Below, piece by piece: positions 35,884 through 45,044 of a stretch of DNA of 64,000 nt. The notes under the pieces were generated by a model that saw only the letters and a list, made by a program, of their open reading frames with translations, was not told the origin of the DNA and did no database searches. This DNA comes from SMWC01 sp964466315 (GTDB lineage: Bacteria > Pseudomonadota > Gammaproteobacteria > Steroidobacterales > Rariloculaceae). Each line of letters starts with the position of its first letter. The first letter of the stretch is position 1. Location: NCBI GenBank assembly GCA_964466315.1, contig CAYXNS010000009.1:1-64000 (forward strand), given 5' to 3'. The position numbers were made by a program, and so were the translations under genes.

Positions 35884-37320
35884 GTGAGGGGATACTTGGG
35901 TAATTCAGCACGTGCCCGGTCAAAAGACGGCTCGAGGCAACAACGAGACAATAACGGCAAGAAGCGAAGCTCTCGCCGCAAGAGAGCTCCTCGCGAGGAG
36001 TTCCCGGACGATGAAGCGTTCGAAGTTATTCCTGCCGAGGAACTCGAGCAGTCGAAAAGCGCGATGAATCTAGCCGAGCTAAAGACCCGGCCGGCGTCGG
36101 AGCTCGTCCAGTTCGCCCAGTCAATGGGGCTCGAGAGCCTTGCGCGCTCACGTAAACAAGACATCATCTTTTCCATTCTCAAGGCACACGCGCAGAATGG
36201 CGAGAACATCTTCGGCGAAGGAATTCTCGAGATCCTGCAGGACGGCTTCGGTTTTCTGCGTTCGCCTGACAGCTCTTATCTAGCCGGACCCGACGACATC
36301 TACGTGTCGCCGAGTCAGATACGACGCTTTAATCTTCGCACCGGAGACACGGTCTCCGGGCTCATCCGCCCGCCCAAGGACGGTGAGCGCTACTTCGCGA
36401 TGCTCAAGGTTGGTCAGATCAACCATGATTCTCCCGAAGATGCCAAGGGCAAAGTTCTGTTCGAGAACTTGACGCCGCTATTTCCGAAAGAGCGGATGCA
36501 GCTTGAGCAAGGCAACGGCAGCACGGAGGACTTGACGGCTCGTATCATTGATATGGTTGCCCCCATCGGAAAAGGTCAGAGGGGCTTGATCGTTTCACCG
36601 CCTAAGGCCGGCAAGACGATGCTGTTGCAGAATATCGCCGCCTCCATCGTTGCCAATCATCCCGATGTCGATCTCATCGTCCTTCTCATCGATGAGCGCC
36701 CAGAAGAAGTTACGGAGATGGAGCGCACCGTGCGGGGTGAGGTCGTCTCCAGCACCTTCGACGAGCCCGCGACCCGGCATGTTCAGGTTGCCGAGATGGT
36801 AATCGAGAAGGCCAAACGTCTGACGGAGCATAAACGTGACGTCGTTATCCTGTTGGATTCTATTACGCGGCTCGCGAGGGCCTACAACACCGTAGTACCG
36901 TCGTCAGGCAAGGTTCTGACCGGCGGTGTGGACGCGAATGCTCTACAGCGGCCGAAGCGGTTTTTCGGAGCAGCCCGGAATATCGAAGAGGGTGGTAGCC
37001 TGACGATCATCGCTACCGCACTGGTCGATACGGGCTCGAAGATGGATGAAGTCATCTACGAGGAGTTCAAGGGTACGGGTAACCTCGAGATACATCTGGA
37101 TCGGCGCATCTCGGAGAAACGAGTATTCCCCGCCATCAATATCAACCGATCCGGAACGCGTAAGGAAGAGCTGCTGACCGAACCCGAGGAGCTGCAGAAG
37201 ATCTGGGTGCTGCGTAAAGTGCTTCACCCGATGGACGAGTTGGCGGCAATAGAGTTCTTATTGAACAAACTGCAGGATACAAAGACCAACCTACAGTTCT
37301 TCGAGGCTATGAAGCGTTAG
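35884..37320 (+). CDS. rho: Transcription termination factor Rho with basic N-terminal extension
   Basis: 478 residues from the GTG at 35884; the standard Rho start aligns with the ATG at 36064 (MNLAELKTRPASELV, residue 61). The extra 60 residues are Arg/Lys/Ser-rich then acidic. Core features: cold-shock-like RNA-binding domain (GFLRSPDSSYLAGPDDIYVS), Walker A PPKAGKTM, Walker B VVILLDSITRLARAYN, and the Q/R loops with TGGVDANALQRPKRFF. Hexameric RNA-dependent helicase ending many transcripts. Overlaps the convergent purD gene by 14 bp. Whether the extension is translated depends on which start is used; neither has a strong ribosome site. Confidence 0.94.
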   Translation: MRGYLGNSARARSKDGSRQQRDNNGKKRSSRRKRAPREEFPDDEAFEVIPAEELEQSKSAMNLAELKTRPASELVQFAQSMGLESLARSRKQDIIFSILKAHAQNGENIFGEGILEILQDGFGFLRSPDSSYLAGPDDIYVSPSQIRRFNLRTGDTVSGLIRPPKDGERYFAMLKVGQINHDSPEDAKGKVLFENLTPLFPKERMQLEQGNGSTEDLTARIIDMVAPIGKGQRGLIVSPPKAGKTMLLQNIAASIVANHPDVDLIVLLIDERPEEVTEMERTVRGEVVSSTFDEPATRHVQVAEMVIEKAKRLTEHKRDVVILLDSITRLARAYNTVVPSSGKVLTGGVDANALQRPKRFFGAARNIEEGGSLTIIATALVDTGSKMDEVIYEEFKGTGNLEIHLDRRISEKRVFPAININRSGTRKEELLTEPEELQKIWVLRKVLHPMDELAAIEFLLNKLQDTKTNLQFFEAMKR

Positions 37321-38602
37321 CACACTCGCGCGCTATCGCCAGATAGCCTATATCGTTTCGATAGAATGCCCCGTCCCAACCGATCTTCGCTACGGCGTCG
37401 TACGCTCGGTCGTGTGCCTCACTGACATCCGTGCCAAGCGCCACCGTGCACAGAACACGGCCGCCGCTCGTTACGGTCTGGCCGTTTTCGAAACGCGTTC
37501 CCGCGTGAAATACTTTGACGTTCGGCCCTAGATTCTGATCGAGGCCGTGTATTATGGTGCCCTTCGCATAGCTGCCAGGATACCCCTGACTGGCAGTGAC
37601 GATGCCAAGCGATGCGCGCGGGTCCCAAGCTACGTCCGTGCGGGCCAAACCACCGTCGCAAGCTCGTAGACAGAGCTCCACGATATCGGATCGAAGTCGC
37701 GCGAGTACAGGCTGTGTTTCGGGATCACCGAAGCGGCAGTTGAACTCGATGACCTTTGGTTGGCCATCTTCATCGATCATCAATCCGGCGTATAGAAAGC
37801 CTCGATACACGGTGCCTTCCGCCGCCATTCCTTTCACAGTTGGGATCATGATTTGCTCCATGATCCGTTTGTGTACGTCCGCAGTGATGACCGGCGCAGG
37901 CGAATAGGCACCCATACCACCAGTGTTGGGGCCTTTATCTCCGTCATCGCGCGTCTTATGATCCTGAGACGTTGCGAGTGGCAGGATATCGGTTCCATCC
38001 ACTATAGCGATAAAACTCGCTTCCTCGCCGGTAAGATATTCTTCGACAACGACGCTGGCACCGGCTTTACCGAACGCGTTCTGCTCGAGCATGAAGCGGA
38101 CGGCGTCCTCGGCTTCGCGCTCGGTTGCGGTGACGATAACTCCCTTACCTGCGGCCAATCCGTCGGCCTTGATTACGATCGGCGCGCCCTGGGATCGGAT
38201 GTAATCCAACGCCGGGTCGACCTCGGAAAACGTTTGATAGTCGCCAGTCGGAATGTTGTGACGCGCGAGAAAGTTTTTCGTGAACGCCTTCGACCCTTCC
38301 AACTCTGCAGCTGCGGCACGTGGGCCGAAACACTTGAGCCCGGCAGCCTCGAAACGATCGACGATTCCGGCCACAAGGGGTTGTTCGGGGCCGACTATCG
38401 TAATGTCGATAGCCTCGGACTGGGCGAACTCGACCAGGCTGTCCAGGTCAGTAGCCTCGATGGGCACATTACGCGTCTTCGGCTCGGCTGACGTTCCGGC
38501 GTTACCCGGAGCAACCAGGACTTCCGTTACCAGCGGCGATTGAGCAGCTTTCCAGGCCAGCGCGTGCTCGCGGCCACCACCGCCCACAACGAGTACTTTC
38601 AT
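37307..38602 (-). CDS. purD: Phosphoribosylamine-glycine ligase
   Basis: 431 residues, ATP-grasp enzyme for the second step of purine synthesis. MKVLVVGGGGREHALAWKA, the VGPEQPLVAGIVDRF segment, ATP-grasp IKADGLAAGKGVIV, the PurD signature RFGDPETQ and the DKGPNTGGMGAYSPAP loop are intact. Lies 27 bp downstream of purH on the same strand, the common purHD order. Its 3' end overlaps rho (convergent, 14 bp), so transcription of the two could interfere. Confidence 0.95.
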   Translation of the reverse strand: MKVLVVGGGGREHALAWKAAQSPLVTEVLVAPGNAGTSAEPKTRNVPIEATDLDSLVEFAQSEAIDITIVGPEQPLVAGIVDRFEAAGLKCFGPRAAAAELEGSKAFTKNFLARHNIPTGDYQTFSEVDPALDYIRSQGAPIVIKADGLAAGKGVIVTATEREAEDAVRFMLEQNAFGKAGASVVVEEYLTGEEASFIAIVDGTDILPLATSQDHKTRDDGDKGPNTGGMGAYSPAPVITADVHKRIMEQIMIPTVKGMAAEGTVYRGFLYAGLMIDEDGQPKVIEFNCRFGDPETQPVLARLRSDIVELCLRACDGGLARTDVAWDPRASLGIVTASQGYPGSYAKGTIIHGLDQNLGPNVKVFHAGTRFENGQTVTSGGRVLCTVALGTDVSEAHDRAYDAVAKIGWDGAFYRNDIGYLAIARECANAS

Positions 38603-38629
38603 GGCGCGCTCATCCTTTTGTGACGCCAG

Positions 38630-40204
38630 CTAATGCCGAAAATGCCGCATGCGTGTCAGGGCCATGGCCATGCCGTGGTCGTTAGCCGCCTGAATTACCT
38701 CGTCATCGCGCACCGATCCTCCGGGCTGGATCACGGCCGAAATACCGTATTCGGCAGCGATGTCGATGCCATCGCGAAACGGGAAGAATGCATCCGAAGC
38801 CATCGCGGCGCCCGCGATCGCAAGTCCCTCGTCGGCCGCTTTCATTGCCGCAATACGTGAACTCACGACACGGCTCATCTGACCCGCTCCTATGCCGAGT
38901 GTTCGGCCTTCGCGGGCATAGACAATAGCGTTGGACTTAACGTACTTGACGACGGTCCAAGCGAAGTGTAAATCCTTGAGTTCGGCAGCGGATGGTTCGC
39001 GATTTGTTACGATCTCGAGTTCGACGCCCTGCAGATCGCCGTCATCGCTGTCTTGGAGAAGCAATCCTCCTTCCACTGAGCGCAAATTCCAGTGGGAGCG
39101 GGATTCGCGCACCGCTGTCGGGAGAGCACCGGACTCCAATACGCGAGTATTCTTTTTCGTTTCGAGGCATTGTCGCGCGTCCGGATCCACTTGCGGGGCG
39201 ATGATGACTTCCACGAACTGTTGGTCGATGATCGCGGCTGCCGTTTCTTCATCCAAAGGGCGATTGAACGCGATGATGCCACCAAACGCAGATGTTGGAT
39301 CCGTGCTGTAAGCTCCGCGGTAAGCATCGAGCGTGCTTGATGCAACGGCGACCCCGCATGGATTGGCGTGCTTGACGATGACACAAGCGGATTCCGAAAA
39401 CGCTTTGACGCATTGGAACGCGGCATCCGCATCCGCGACATTATTGAAGGAGAGCGGTTTTCCCTGAAGTTGGTGAGCGCCAGCAATCGTACCCGCTCCC
39501 GGCTCCGGGTCGCGATAGAAGGCCGCGGTCTGGTGCGGATTCTCTCCGTAGCGAAGCATAGTGACGCGTCGCCAGCCGAGGATCAAGGGGTCGGGAAAAT
39601 TCAGAGTGCCGCCATACTGCTCGGCGAGGTATCCACCGATCGCGGCATCATATCGGGCGGTATGCTCGAAAGCGGTGACTGCAAGACTGTTTTTCAAGTC
39701 AGCCGGCGGATCGCCGTCCCGAAAAGCATCGAGTACGCGGCCGTAGTCATCCGGATCTACGACGACGGTGACCCGAGCGTGATTCTTTGCCGCCGCTCGC
39801 AGCATAGCGGGGCCTCCGACATCGATATTCTCGATCGCGTCTTCGACGGTGCAGTCATTGCACGCGACAGTGGCTTCGAAGGGATAAAGGTTTACGACGA
39901 GCAGGTCGATACTTTCGACCCCGTGCTCCGCCAGAACTTCGTCGTCCATCCCAGATCGAGCCAGCAGGCCGGCGTGGACGGCGGGGTGGAGTGTCTTTAC
40001 GCGCCCAGCCATGATCTCGGGGAAACCCGTGACGTCAGCGACATCGGTTACGGCGAGGCCCGCGTCGCGAAGCGTCCGGGCGGTACCGCCGGTCGAGATC
40101 AGCTCGAAAGAGAGTTCGGTCAGGCCTCTAGCTAGAGGTACGAGTCCTGTCTTGTCGGAAACGCTGAGTAGAGCTCTGCGAGGCTGGCTCACCGGCCGGC
40201 TCAT
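38630..40204 (-). CDS. purH: Bifunctional AICAR formyltransferase/IMP cyclohydrolase
   Basis: 524 residues, the last two steps of IMP synthesis. The N-terminal IMP cyclohydrolase domain has ISTGGTARTLRDAGLAV, VTGFPEIMAGRVKTLHPAVH; the C-terminal transformylase domain has GKPLSFNNVADADAAFQCV and the catalytic KHANPCGVAV stretch. Length is normal. The start overlaps the fis stop (ATGA), matching the fis-purH-purD order of several gammaproteobacteria. Confidence 0.95.
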   Translation of the reverse strand: MSRPVSQPRRALLSVSDKTGLVPLARGLTELSFELISTGGTARTLRDAGLAVTDVADVTGFPEIMAGRVKTLHPAVHAGLLARSGMDDEVLAEHGVESIDLLVVNLYPFEATVACNDCTVEDAIENIDVGGPAMLRAAAKNHARVTVVVDPDDYGRVLDAFRDGDPPADLKNSLAVTAFEHTARYDAAIGGYLAEQYGGTLNFPDPLILGWRRVTMLRYGENPHQTAAFYRDPEPGAGTIAGAHQLQGKPLSFNNVADADAAFQCVKAFSESACVIVKHANPCGVAVASSTLDAYRGAYSTDPTSAFGGIIAFNRPLDEETAAAIIDQQFVEVIIAPQVDPDARQCLETKKNTRVLESGALPTAVRESRSHWNLRSVEGGLLLQDSDDGDLQGVELEIVTNREPSAAELKDLHFAWTVVKYVKSNAIVYAREGRTLGIGAGQMSRVVSSRIAAMKAADEGLAIAGAAMASDAFFPFRDGIDIAAEYGISAVIQPGGSVRDDEVIQAANDHGMAMALTRMRHFRH

Positions 40205-40518
40205 CTACCCAGAAGCTTGTAGATCTTCAGTTTCTTGCGCAACGTTCCTCGATTGATGCCGAGAATCTCGGCAGCTTCGCTCTGATTGCCGTCGGCATAC
40301 TCCAACACAGCCCTGTAGAGAGGTTTTTCGACCTCACTCATGACTAGCTGGTAGAGTGCCGCAGGCTTATGGCCATTGAGACTAGTGAGATAGCCGCGTA
40401 ACGCTTCGTCGGTCAGCGCACTCAACGGCTTGTTTCGAACTCCCATAGCAGGCGGTGCTGCACTCGCCTTCTTTTTCTTCTTGCTGGCTGTTTTCTTTCT
40501 GCTGGTCGTCTTCACCAC
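40201..40518 (-). CDS. fis: DNA-binding protein Fis with Lys-rich N-terminal tail
   Basis: 105 residues from the GTG at 40518, preceded by GGGAGAG; a shorter start (MGVRNKPLS, about 40446) is possible. The C-terminal helix-turn-helix is the Fis signature: GNQSEAAEILGINRGTLRKKLKIYKLLG, preceded by YQLVMSEVEKPLYRAVLEYA. Fis bends DNA and activates rRNA and other growth-rate-linked promoters. Unusual points: the tail TTSRKKTASKKKKKASAAPP is strongly basic, and the first ~137 bases overlap the end of dusB in another frame. In E. coli fis follows dusB without such a deep overlap. Confidence 0.9.
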   Translation of the reverse strand: MVKTTSRKKTASKKKKKASAAPPAMGVRNKPLSALTDEALRGYLTSLNGHKPAALYQLVMSEVEKPLYRAVLEYADGNQSEAAEILGINRGTLRKKLKIYKLLGR

Positions 40519-41527
40519 CGCGTTCTCTCCCAGAACGCACACGCTCGGCTGAAGCCTTGTGTGAAAATCGATTACAAAATGCCCGTGTGAGTTCGAGTTG
40601 TTCCCGAGCTGTCTCGACACGCACTACCCGATCGCGAAAGACATCCGCCCTCTCCTGATATTGCGCATACCAGGATAAATGCTTTCGACCAACGCGAACC
40701 CCAGTCGACTCACCGTAGAAGGAGTAGAGACTATCGAGGTGATTGAGAATGATATCATGGACAGACGGCAAGTGAAGGAATGAATTTTCATCTCGCTCTG
40801 AACTGAGAAAATTCTTTACTTCGGAAAATATCCACGGTCGTCCGCGTGCGGCTCTTCCAATCATAATCCCATCTGCGCTCGTGTAGTCGAGCACGGCGCG
40901 CGCTTTTTCGGGCGAGTCGATGTCGCCATTGGCGATGACGGGAATGGTGACGGTACCCTTGATCGCACGAATGGTGTCGTACTCGGCAACGCCGTTGAAT
41001 TTACAGTTTCGAGTACGACCATGAACCGTCAGTCCGGAGACACCGCAATCTTCCGCGATACGTGCGATAACGACACCATTTCGCGAGGCCGGGCACCACC
41101 CGGTTCTGATTTTCAGCGTTACGGGCACGGTGACTGACTCGACCACGCGCTTCAGGATTCGGCGAACGAGCCGCGGATCCTTGAGCAGCGAGGAGCCGGC
41201 GAGACGCCGGCAGACTTTCTTCGCCGGGCACCCCATATTAATGTCGACGATGGCTGCGCCCTGTGCCTGCGCACGGCGAGCGGCCGCGGCAAGTATTTCC
41301 GGGTCGTACCCTGCGATCTGGGTAATATGCGGCAAGTGCTTGCCCCATGACCTCAGCCGCTGCCGAGTCTTCCTACTCTCCCAGAGATTGATATCAGCGG
41401 CTATCATCTCGCTGGTCGTCATTCCGGCCCCGAGATCGGCACAGACTCGCCTGAACGGTGCATCCGCCACGCCGGCCATCGGCGCGAGAGCAATCAAGTT
41501 GCGAAACTCGATATCGCCGATTCTCAT
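40382..41527 (-). CDS. dusB: tRNA-dihydrouridine synthase B with extended C-terminus overlapping fis
   Basis: 381 residues from the ATG at 41527 (MRIGDIEFRNLIALAPMAGV). FMN TIM-barrel with INMGCPAKKV (catalytic Cys), LKIRTGW, the GVSGLTVHGRTR segment and ANGDIDSPEKA intact, so uridine-to-dihydrouridine reduction in tRNA is expected. Family members end about where AFCNRF occurs (residue ~330); here the frame stays open another ~50 residues of Lys/Glu/Gln-rich sequence that lies over fis in a different frame. The likely explanation is loss of the original stop, leaving a junk tail, unless an indel has shifted the frame. Confidence 0.9.
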   Translation of the reverse strand: MRIGDIEFRNLIALAPMAGVADAPFRRVCADLGAGMTTSEMIAADINLWESRKTRQRLRSWGKHLPHITQIAGYDPEILAAAARRAQAQGAAIVDINMGCPAKKVCRRLAGSSLLKDPRLVRRILKRVVESVTVPVTLKIRTGWCPASRNGVVIARIAEDCGVSGLTVHGRTRNCKFNGVAEYDTIRAIKGTVTIPVIANGDIDSPEKARAVLDYTSADGIMIGRAARGRPWIFSEVKNFLSSERDENSFLHLPSVHDIILNHLDSLYSFYGESTGVRVGRKHLSWYAQYQERADVFRDRVVRVETAREQLELTRAFCNRFSHKASAERVRSGRERGGEDDQQKENSQQEEKEGECSTACYGSSKQAVECADRRSVTRLSH

Positions 41528-41544
41528 GGTTCGAAGGTCCGGAA

Positions 41545-42726
41545 TTACTCGAACACCGTATCGGATACGCATGCAATGGAGCCTGCCGCCGCTTCAATGC
41601 AGACGTCCAGCTCGAAGCTGTAGGCGTCTTCATTCCGGTCTACGAGGTCCAATTTTACCGGTACCGTCGTTCCGGCTGCCATCAGGCCGTCCGCGCCGTG
41701 ATCCGAAGGCAGATACTCATCTGGAGCGAATATACGGCTGCCGACTGTTTGATCCCAGCGATCTTTGAGCTGCAGATATATACTCGGATACGGCTGCGCA
41801 TCTGGCCCATTGTTATGAATGCGCGCGGCGATACTCAGCGTGTCTTCACTCGCGGCCACCGACTCGGCCGTTGCGACCCAATCGAGAATTTCGTATTGTG
41901 ATAGGTCCCACTCGGGCGTCAGCCATACACTGAATATGCCGTAGGCAGATTGTACGGCCGAGCCGATCACTGGATGAGTTGCGAGATCGGCTCGCAAGTA
42001 ATGAATCGTCTGAAAAAAGAGAGCGATCGTCAAGACGATAGCTCCGACGAGCCATCGGTATGTACGTCGCCCCGATTGCTCGGGTTCTTGCACTACTTTG
42101 GTGAGAGCCGCAAGCTGGCTCTCCAACTCATGGTCGCCCGATAGCGTCACGTCTATCTGCTCGGGTGTCAGGTCCTGGTCGGGTGCCGGGCTGCTATCTT
42201 CGAGATCCTCGGCCGTGACCTGAAGTTGCGCTACCGCATTCGTCGCCGCTCCCTGCGCTTCGCTCACGCGCTTGAAGAATGCGGTCCAGTCATCCTGAGG
42301 ACCATCTGTGTCGGGAATCGACGCAGTTGTCGTGAGGGCTTCGTCCAGATCTTCCAGGGCGGGCAGGCCGTCCGGCTCTCCGTTCGCGGCGTCCTCCACG
42401 TCGGGGGAGTCATCGGCTGTGTCTTCGGCGTCGGCCAATTCGCTTTCGGCGCTGTCCTCGTCGGGGGGGGCATCCACCGTGCTTTCCAAAAGGACGAAAC
42501 CGTCGGTACTGGAAGCATGATCCGTCGCCCAGTCCGCTAACACTTCCTCTGGCGCTACCGCGGACTCGACACTGATTTCCGTTGTCGGGGTCGGGTTGTT
42601 CAGCCCGTCGTCTGTGACGAATATCACATCGCAGCGGCTGCAACGAACCTTGCCTCCCGCCTTGAGCAAAGGACCGGCGGTGACTCTAAAAGTCGTCTGA
42701 CAGTCTGGGCAGCGTGTAAAAAGCAT
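41545..42726 (-). CDS. Zinc-ribbon/DUF3426 membrane protein
   Basis: 393 residues. N-terminal MJ0042-type zinc ribbon with two Cys pairs (CPDCQTTF, CSRC), a long acidic Ala/Asp/Glu-rich linker (about 45-210), one membrane helix (RWLVGAIVLTIALFFQTIHYL, about 224-244) and a C-terminal DUF3426 beta domain with NGPDAQPYPSIYLQLKDRW and AGTTVPVKLDL. This architecture is common between prmA and dusB in gammaproteobacteria; no function is established. Stop is 17 bp before dusB's start. Confidence 0.9.
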   Translation of the reverse strand: MLFTRCPDCQTTFRVTAGPLLKAGGKVRCSRCDVIFVTDDGLNNPTPTTEISVESAVAPEEVLADWATDHASSTDGFVLLESTVDAPPDEDSAESELADAEDTADDSPDVEDAANGEPDGLPALEDLDEALTTTASIPDTDGPQDDWTAFFKRVSEAQGAATNAVAQLQVTAEDLEDSSPAPDQDLTPEQIDVTLSGDHELESQLAALTKVVQEPEQSGRRTYRWLVGAIVLTIALFFQTIHYLRADLATHPVIGSAVQSAYGIFSVWLTPEWDLSQYEILDWVATAESVAASEDTLSIAARIHNNGPDAQPYPSIYLQLKDRWDQTVGSRIFAPDEYLPSDHGADGLMAAGTTVPVKLDLVDRNEDAYSFELDVCIEAAAGSIACVSDTVFE

Positions 42727-42812
42727 GAGCTCGGTACCCGAGGATACACTCTATAGGTTCTACCGCGTAGTCATCCGTATTCGCCACCGGTATCGGCGCG
42801 CAGCGAGCATAA

Positions 42813-43687
42813 TCAGGCTCTGGGTGCAGATAGACAGACCCAGCCGTCCGCGTACCGTTCGGAGAACGGGCCGAACAGCCCGCGGAGTAGGCATCTCGAG
42901 CCGCATTACTCTGCCTGCTCAGGATGCCGCTGAGCACGATATGACCACCGGGCACGACGAAATCGTGGAATCGTAGGGCAAGTTCCTGCAGAGGGTCGGC
43001 TAAGATATTCGCAACGAGTATATCGACCTCGAGATCGGGGAGTTGCGTGGGCGACCCGATCCAGAGCCGGTCCTCGATATCGTTCAGGCGCGCATTGTCA
43101 TGACTTGCTGTGAGCGCTTGCGGGTCCAGGTCAACAGCCCACGCTGCGGCGGCTCCTAGTCTCAAAGCCGCGATCGCCAACACGCCCGAGCCGCAGCCGT
43201 AATCGAGTAATCTGGTCCCGGGCGCGAGATTCGCGTCCAGCTATTCCAGGCATAATGCTGTCGTCGGATGATCTCCCGTACCGAACGCAAGACCGAAATT
43301 CAATTTCACACCGACACGGGCAGGATCATTACATTCCTGATTCGCGGCGATGAGAGTTAGGCGCTCGCCCACCACTTGTATCATGGGTCGCTGTGCGGAA
43401 GTCTCGAGCCAGCCGTCTTCGTTCAGCTGCCGAACGTGAGTTCGAATGTCGCGATCGAGCCCGCTCGCCAGCGTTCTACCGGCGAGTTCTGCGATCGTCT
43501 CCGTCGGAAACAGTGCGCGGAGGGAGACGTTCGGCCAAACCGGCGTGGTGCCGGGATCAGGTTCCAAGATATCGGATCGGGCAGCGTCTCCGAGTGAGAT
43601 TTCCTCTGCGCCGACAAGTTCCAGCAGGGGCTCTGCCTTAGGAAGTTCGGCCGCGTTGAGGGACAGTTCTAACTGATGCCACGGCAC
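42813..43687 (-). pseudogene. prmA: Ribosomal protein L11 methyltransferase, broken by nonsense and frameshift
   Basis: PrmA similarity runs across the locus: FGLAFGTGDHPTTALCLE, then an in-frame TAG at 43241-43243 exactly where the family has Trp (CL-W-LD), then GCGSGVLAIAALRLGAA, DLDPQALTASHDNA and VDILVANILADPL. Near 42878-42886 the reading frame shifts: the canonical tail (FGPFSERYADGWVCLSAPRA and stop) is found in the next frame, ending at 42813. Additional conserved residues are altered (NFGLAFGTG for DPGLAFGTG; the WMDxFxPM stretch has become ETSAQRPM), which argues for real decay rather than two sequencing errors. PrmA trimethylates L11; it is dispensable in E. coli. Confidence 0.88.
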
Positions 43688-43693
43688 GTCTGG

Positions 43694-45037
43694 CTAGCTC
43701 AGTCCGAGGCGTTTCTCTAGATAATTGATATCGGTACCGCCTTTCTTGAACGCGGCGTGCTGAAAGATTTCCTGATGAAGGGGAATGTTCGTTCGTATGC
43801 CCTCCACGATGACCTCGCTTAACGCGGTAGTCATACGCGCGATCGCGGATCGGCGGGTCTCGCCATGCGCGATGAGCTTACCGATCAGAGAATCGTAGTG
43901 CGGTGGGACTGAGTAGCCGCTGTACATGTGGCTATCGACACGAATGCCCGGGCCGCCCGGAGCATGCCAGAGATTCACGGTGCCGGGAGAGGGCATGAAG
44001 GTCTTGGGATCCTCGGCGTTGATACGGCATTCGATGGCGTGCCCGACCCAGTTGACGTCTTGCTGTTTCCACGGGAGCGGCTCGCCGGCGGCAATCAACA
44101 ACTGCGCTTTCACGATGTCCAGTCCCGTCACCATCTCCGTCACCGGGTGTTCGACCTGCAGACGCGTGTTCATCTCGATAAAGAAGAACTCGCCGTCCTG
44201 AAAGAGGAACTCGAACGTCCCGGCCCCGAGGTACTCGATCTCGCGGCAGGCTTCGGCACAACGTTCTCCCACGCGCGAGCGCTGTTCTTCCGTGATCCCC
44301 GGCGCCGGCGCCTCTTCGACGACTTTCTGGTGGCGCCTCTGCATCGAACAATCTCGCTCGCCCAGGTGAATGGCATTGCCATGACTGTCGGCGAGAACCT
44401 GAAACTCGACGTGCCTCGGACTCGGGAGGAATTTCTCCATATAGACCTGGTCGTTACCGAATGCGGAGAGAGCTTCTCCCTTCGTCACGGCAATGGCATT
44501 GAACAACGACGCTTCGCTGTGAACGACGCGCATGCCGCGTCCGCCTCCTCCGCCCGACGCTTTGATGATGATGGGATAGCCGATATCATGTGCAAGACGC
44601 GCGTTCTCTTCGTTGTCCTCGGCAAGGGGTTCGCTCGAGCCGGGGACGCAGGGAACGCCCGAGCTTCGCATAGCATGGATGGCCGATATCTTGTCTCCCA
44701 TCAATCGTATGGTCTCAGGATTGGGGCCGATATAGGTAAAACCGCTTTCCTGAACCCGCTCCGCGAAGTCGGCGCTCTCGGATAGAAAGCCATAACCGGG
44801 GTGGATCGCGACGGCATCGGTAACTTCCGCTGCGGCGATCAGCGCCGGCATATTCAGATAACTCTGGGAAGATGCTGCCGGCCCAATGCAGACTGTTTCG
44901 TCGGCCAGGAGCACATGCTTGAGATTGGCATCGGTGGAGGAATGCGCCGCAACGGTTTTAATGCCGAGTTCCTGGCACGCGCGAACGACGCGAAGGGCAA
45001 TCTCTCCGCGATTTGCGATGAGGACCTTATCGAGCAT
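43694..45037 (-). CDS. accC: Acetyl-CoA carboxylase, biotin carboxylase subunit
   Basis: 447 residues. Biotin-carboxylase motifs: MLDKVLIANRGEIALRVVRA, IIKASGGGGGRGMR glycine-rich ATP loop, MQRRHQKVVEEAPAPG, and EMNTRLQVEHPVTEM with catalytic Glu/Arg. It carboxylates biotin on AccB, the first step of fatty-acid synthesis. Follows accB by 7 bp; the accBC pair followed by prmA is the usual gammaproteobacterial order. Confidence 0.96.
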   Translation of the reverse strand: MLDKVLIANRGEIALRVVRACQELGIKTVAAHSSTDANLKHVLLADETVCIGPAASSQSYLNMPALIAAAEVTDAVAIHPGYGFLSESADFAERVQESGFTYIGPNPETIRLMGDKISAIHAMRSSGVPCVPGSSEPLAEDNEENARLAHDIGYPIIIKASGGGGGRGMRVVHSEASLFNAIAVTKGEALSAFGNDQVYMEKFLPSPRHVEFQVLADSHGNAIHLGERDCSMQRRHQKVVEEAPAPGITEEQRSRVGERCAEACREIEYLGAGTFEFLFQDGEFFFIEMNTRLQVEHPVTEMVTGLDIVKAQLLIAAGEPLPWKQQDVNWVGHAIECRINAEDPKTFMPSPGTVNLWHAPGGPGIRVDSHMYSGYSVPPHYDSLIGKLIAHGETRRSAIARMTTALSEVIVEGIRTNIPLHQEIFQHAAFKKGGTDINYLEKRLGLS

Positions 45038-45044
45038 TGCGCCG

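Noticed and set aside
43928..44785. Plus-strand open frame across accC
   Set aside because: Antisense shadow of biotin carboxylase.
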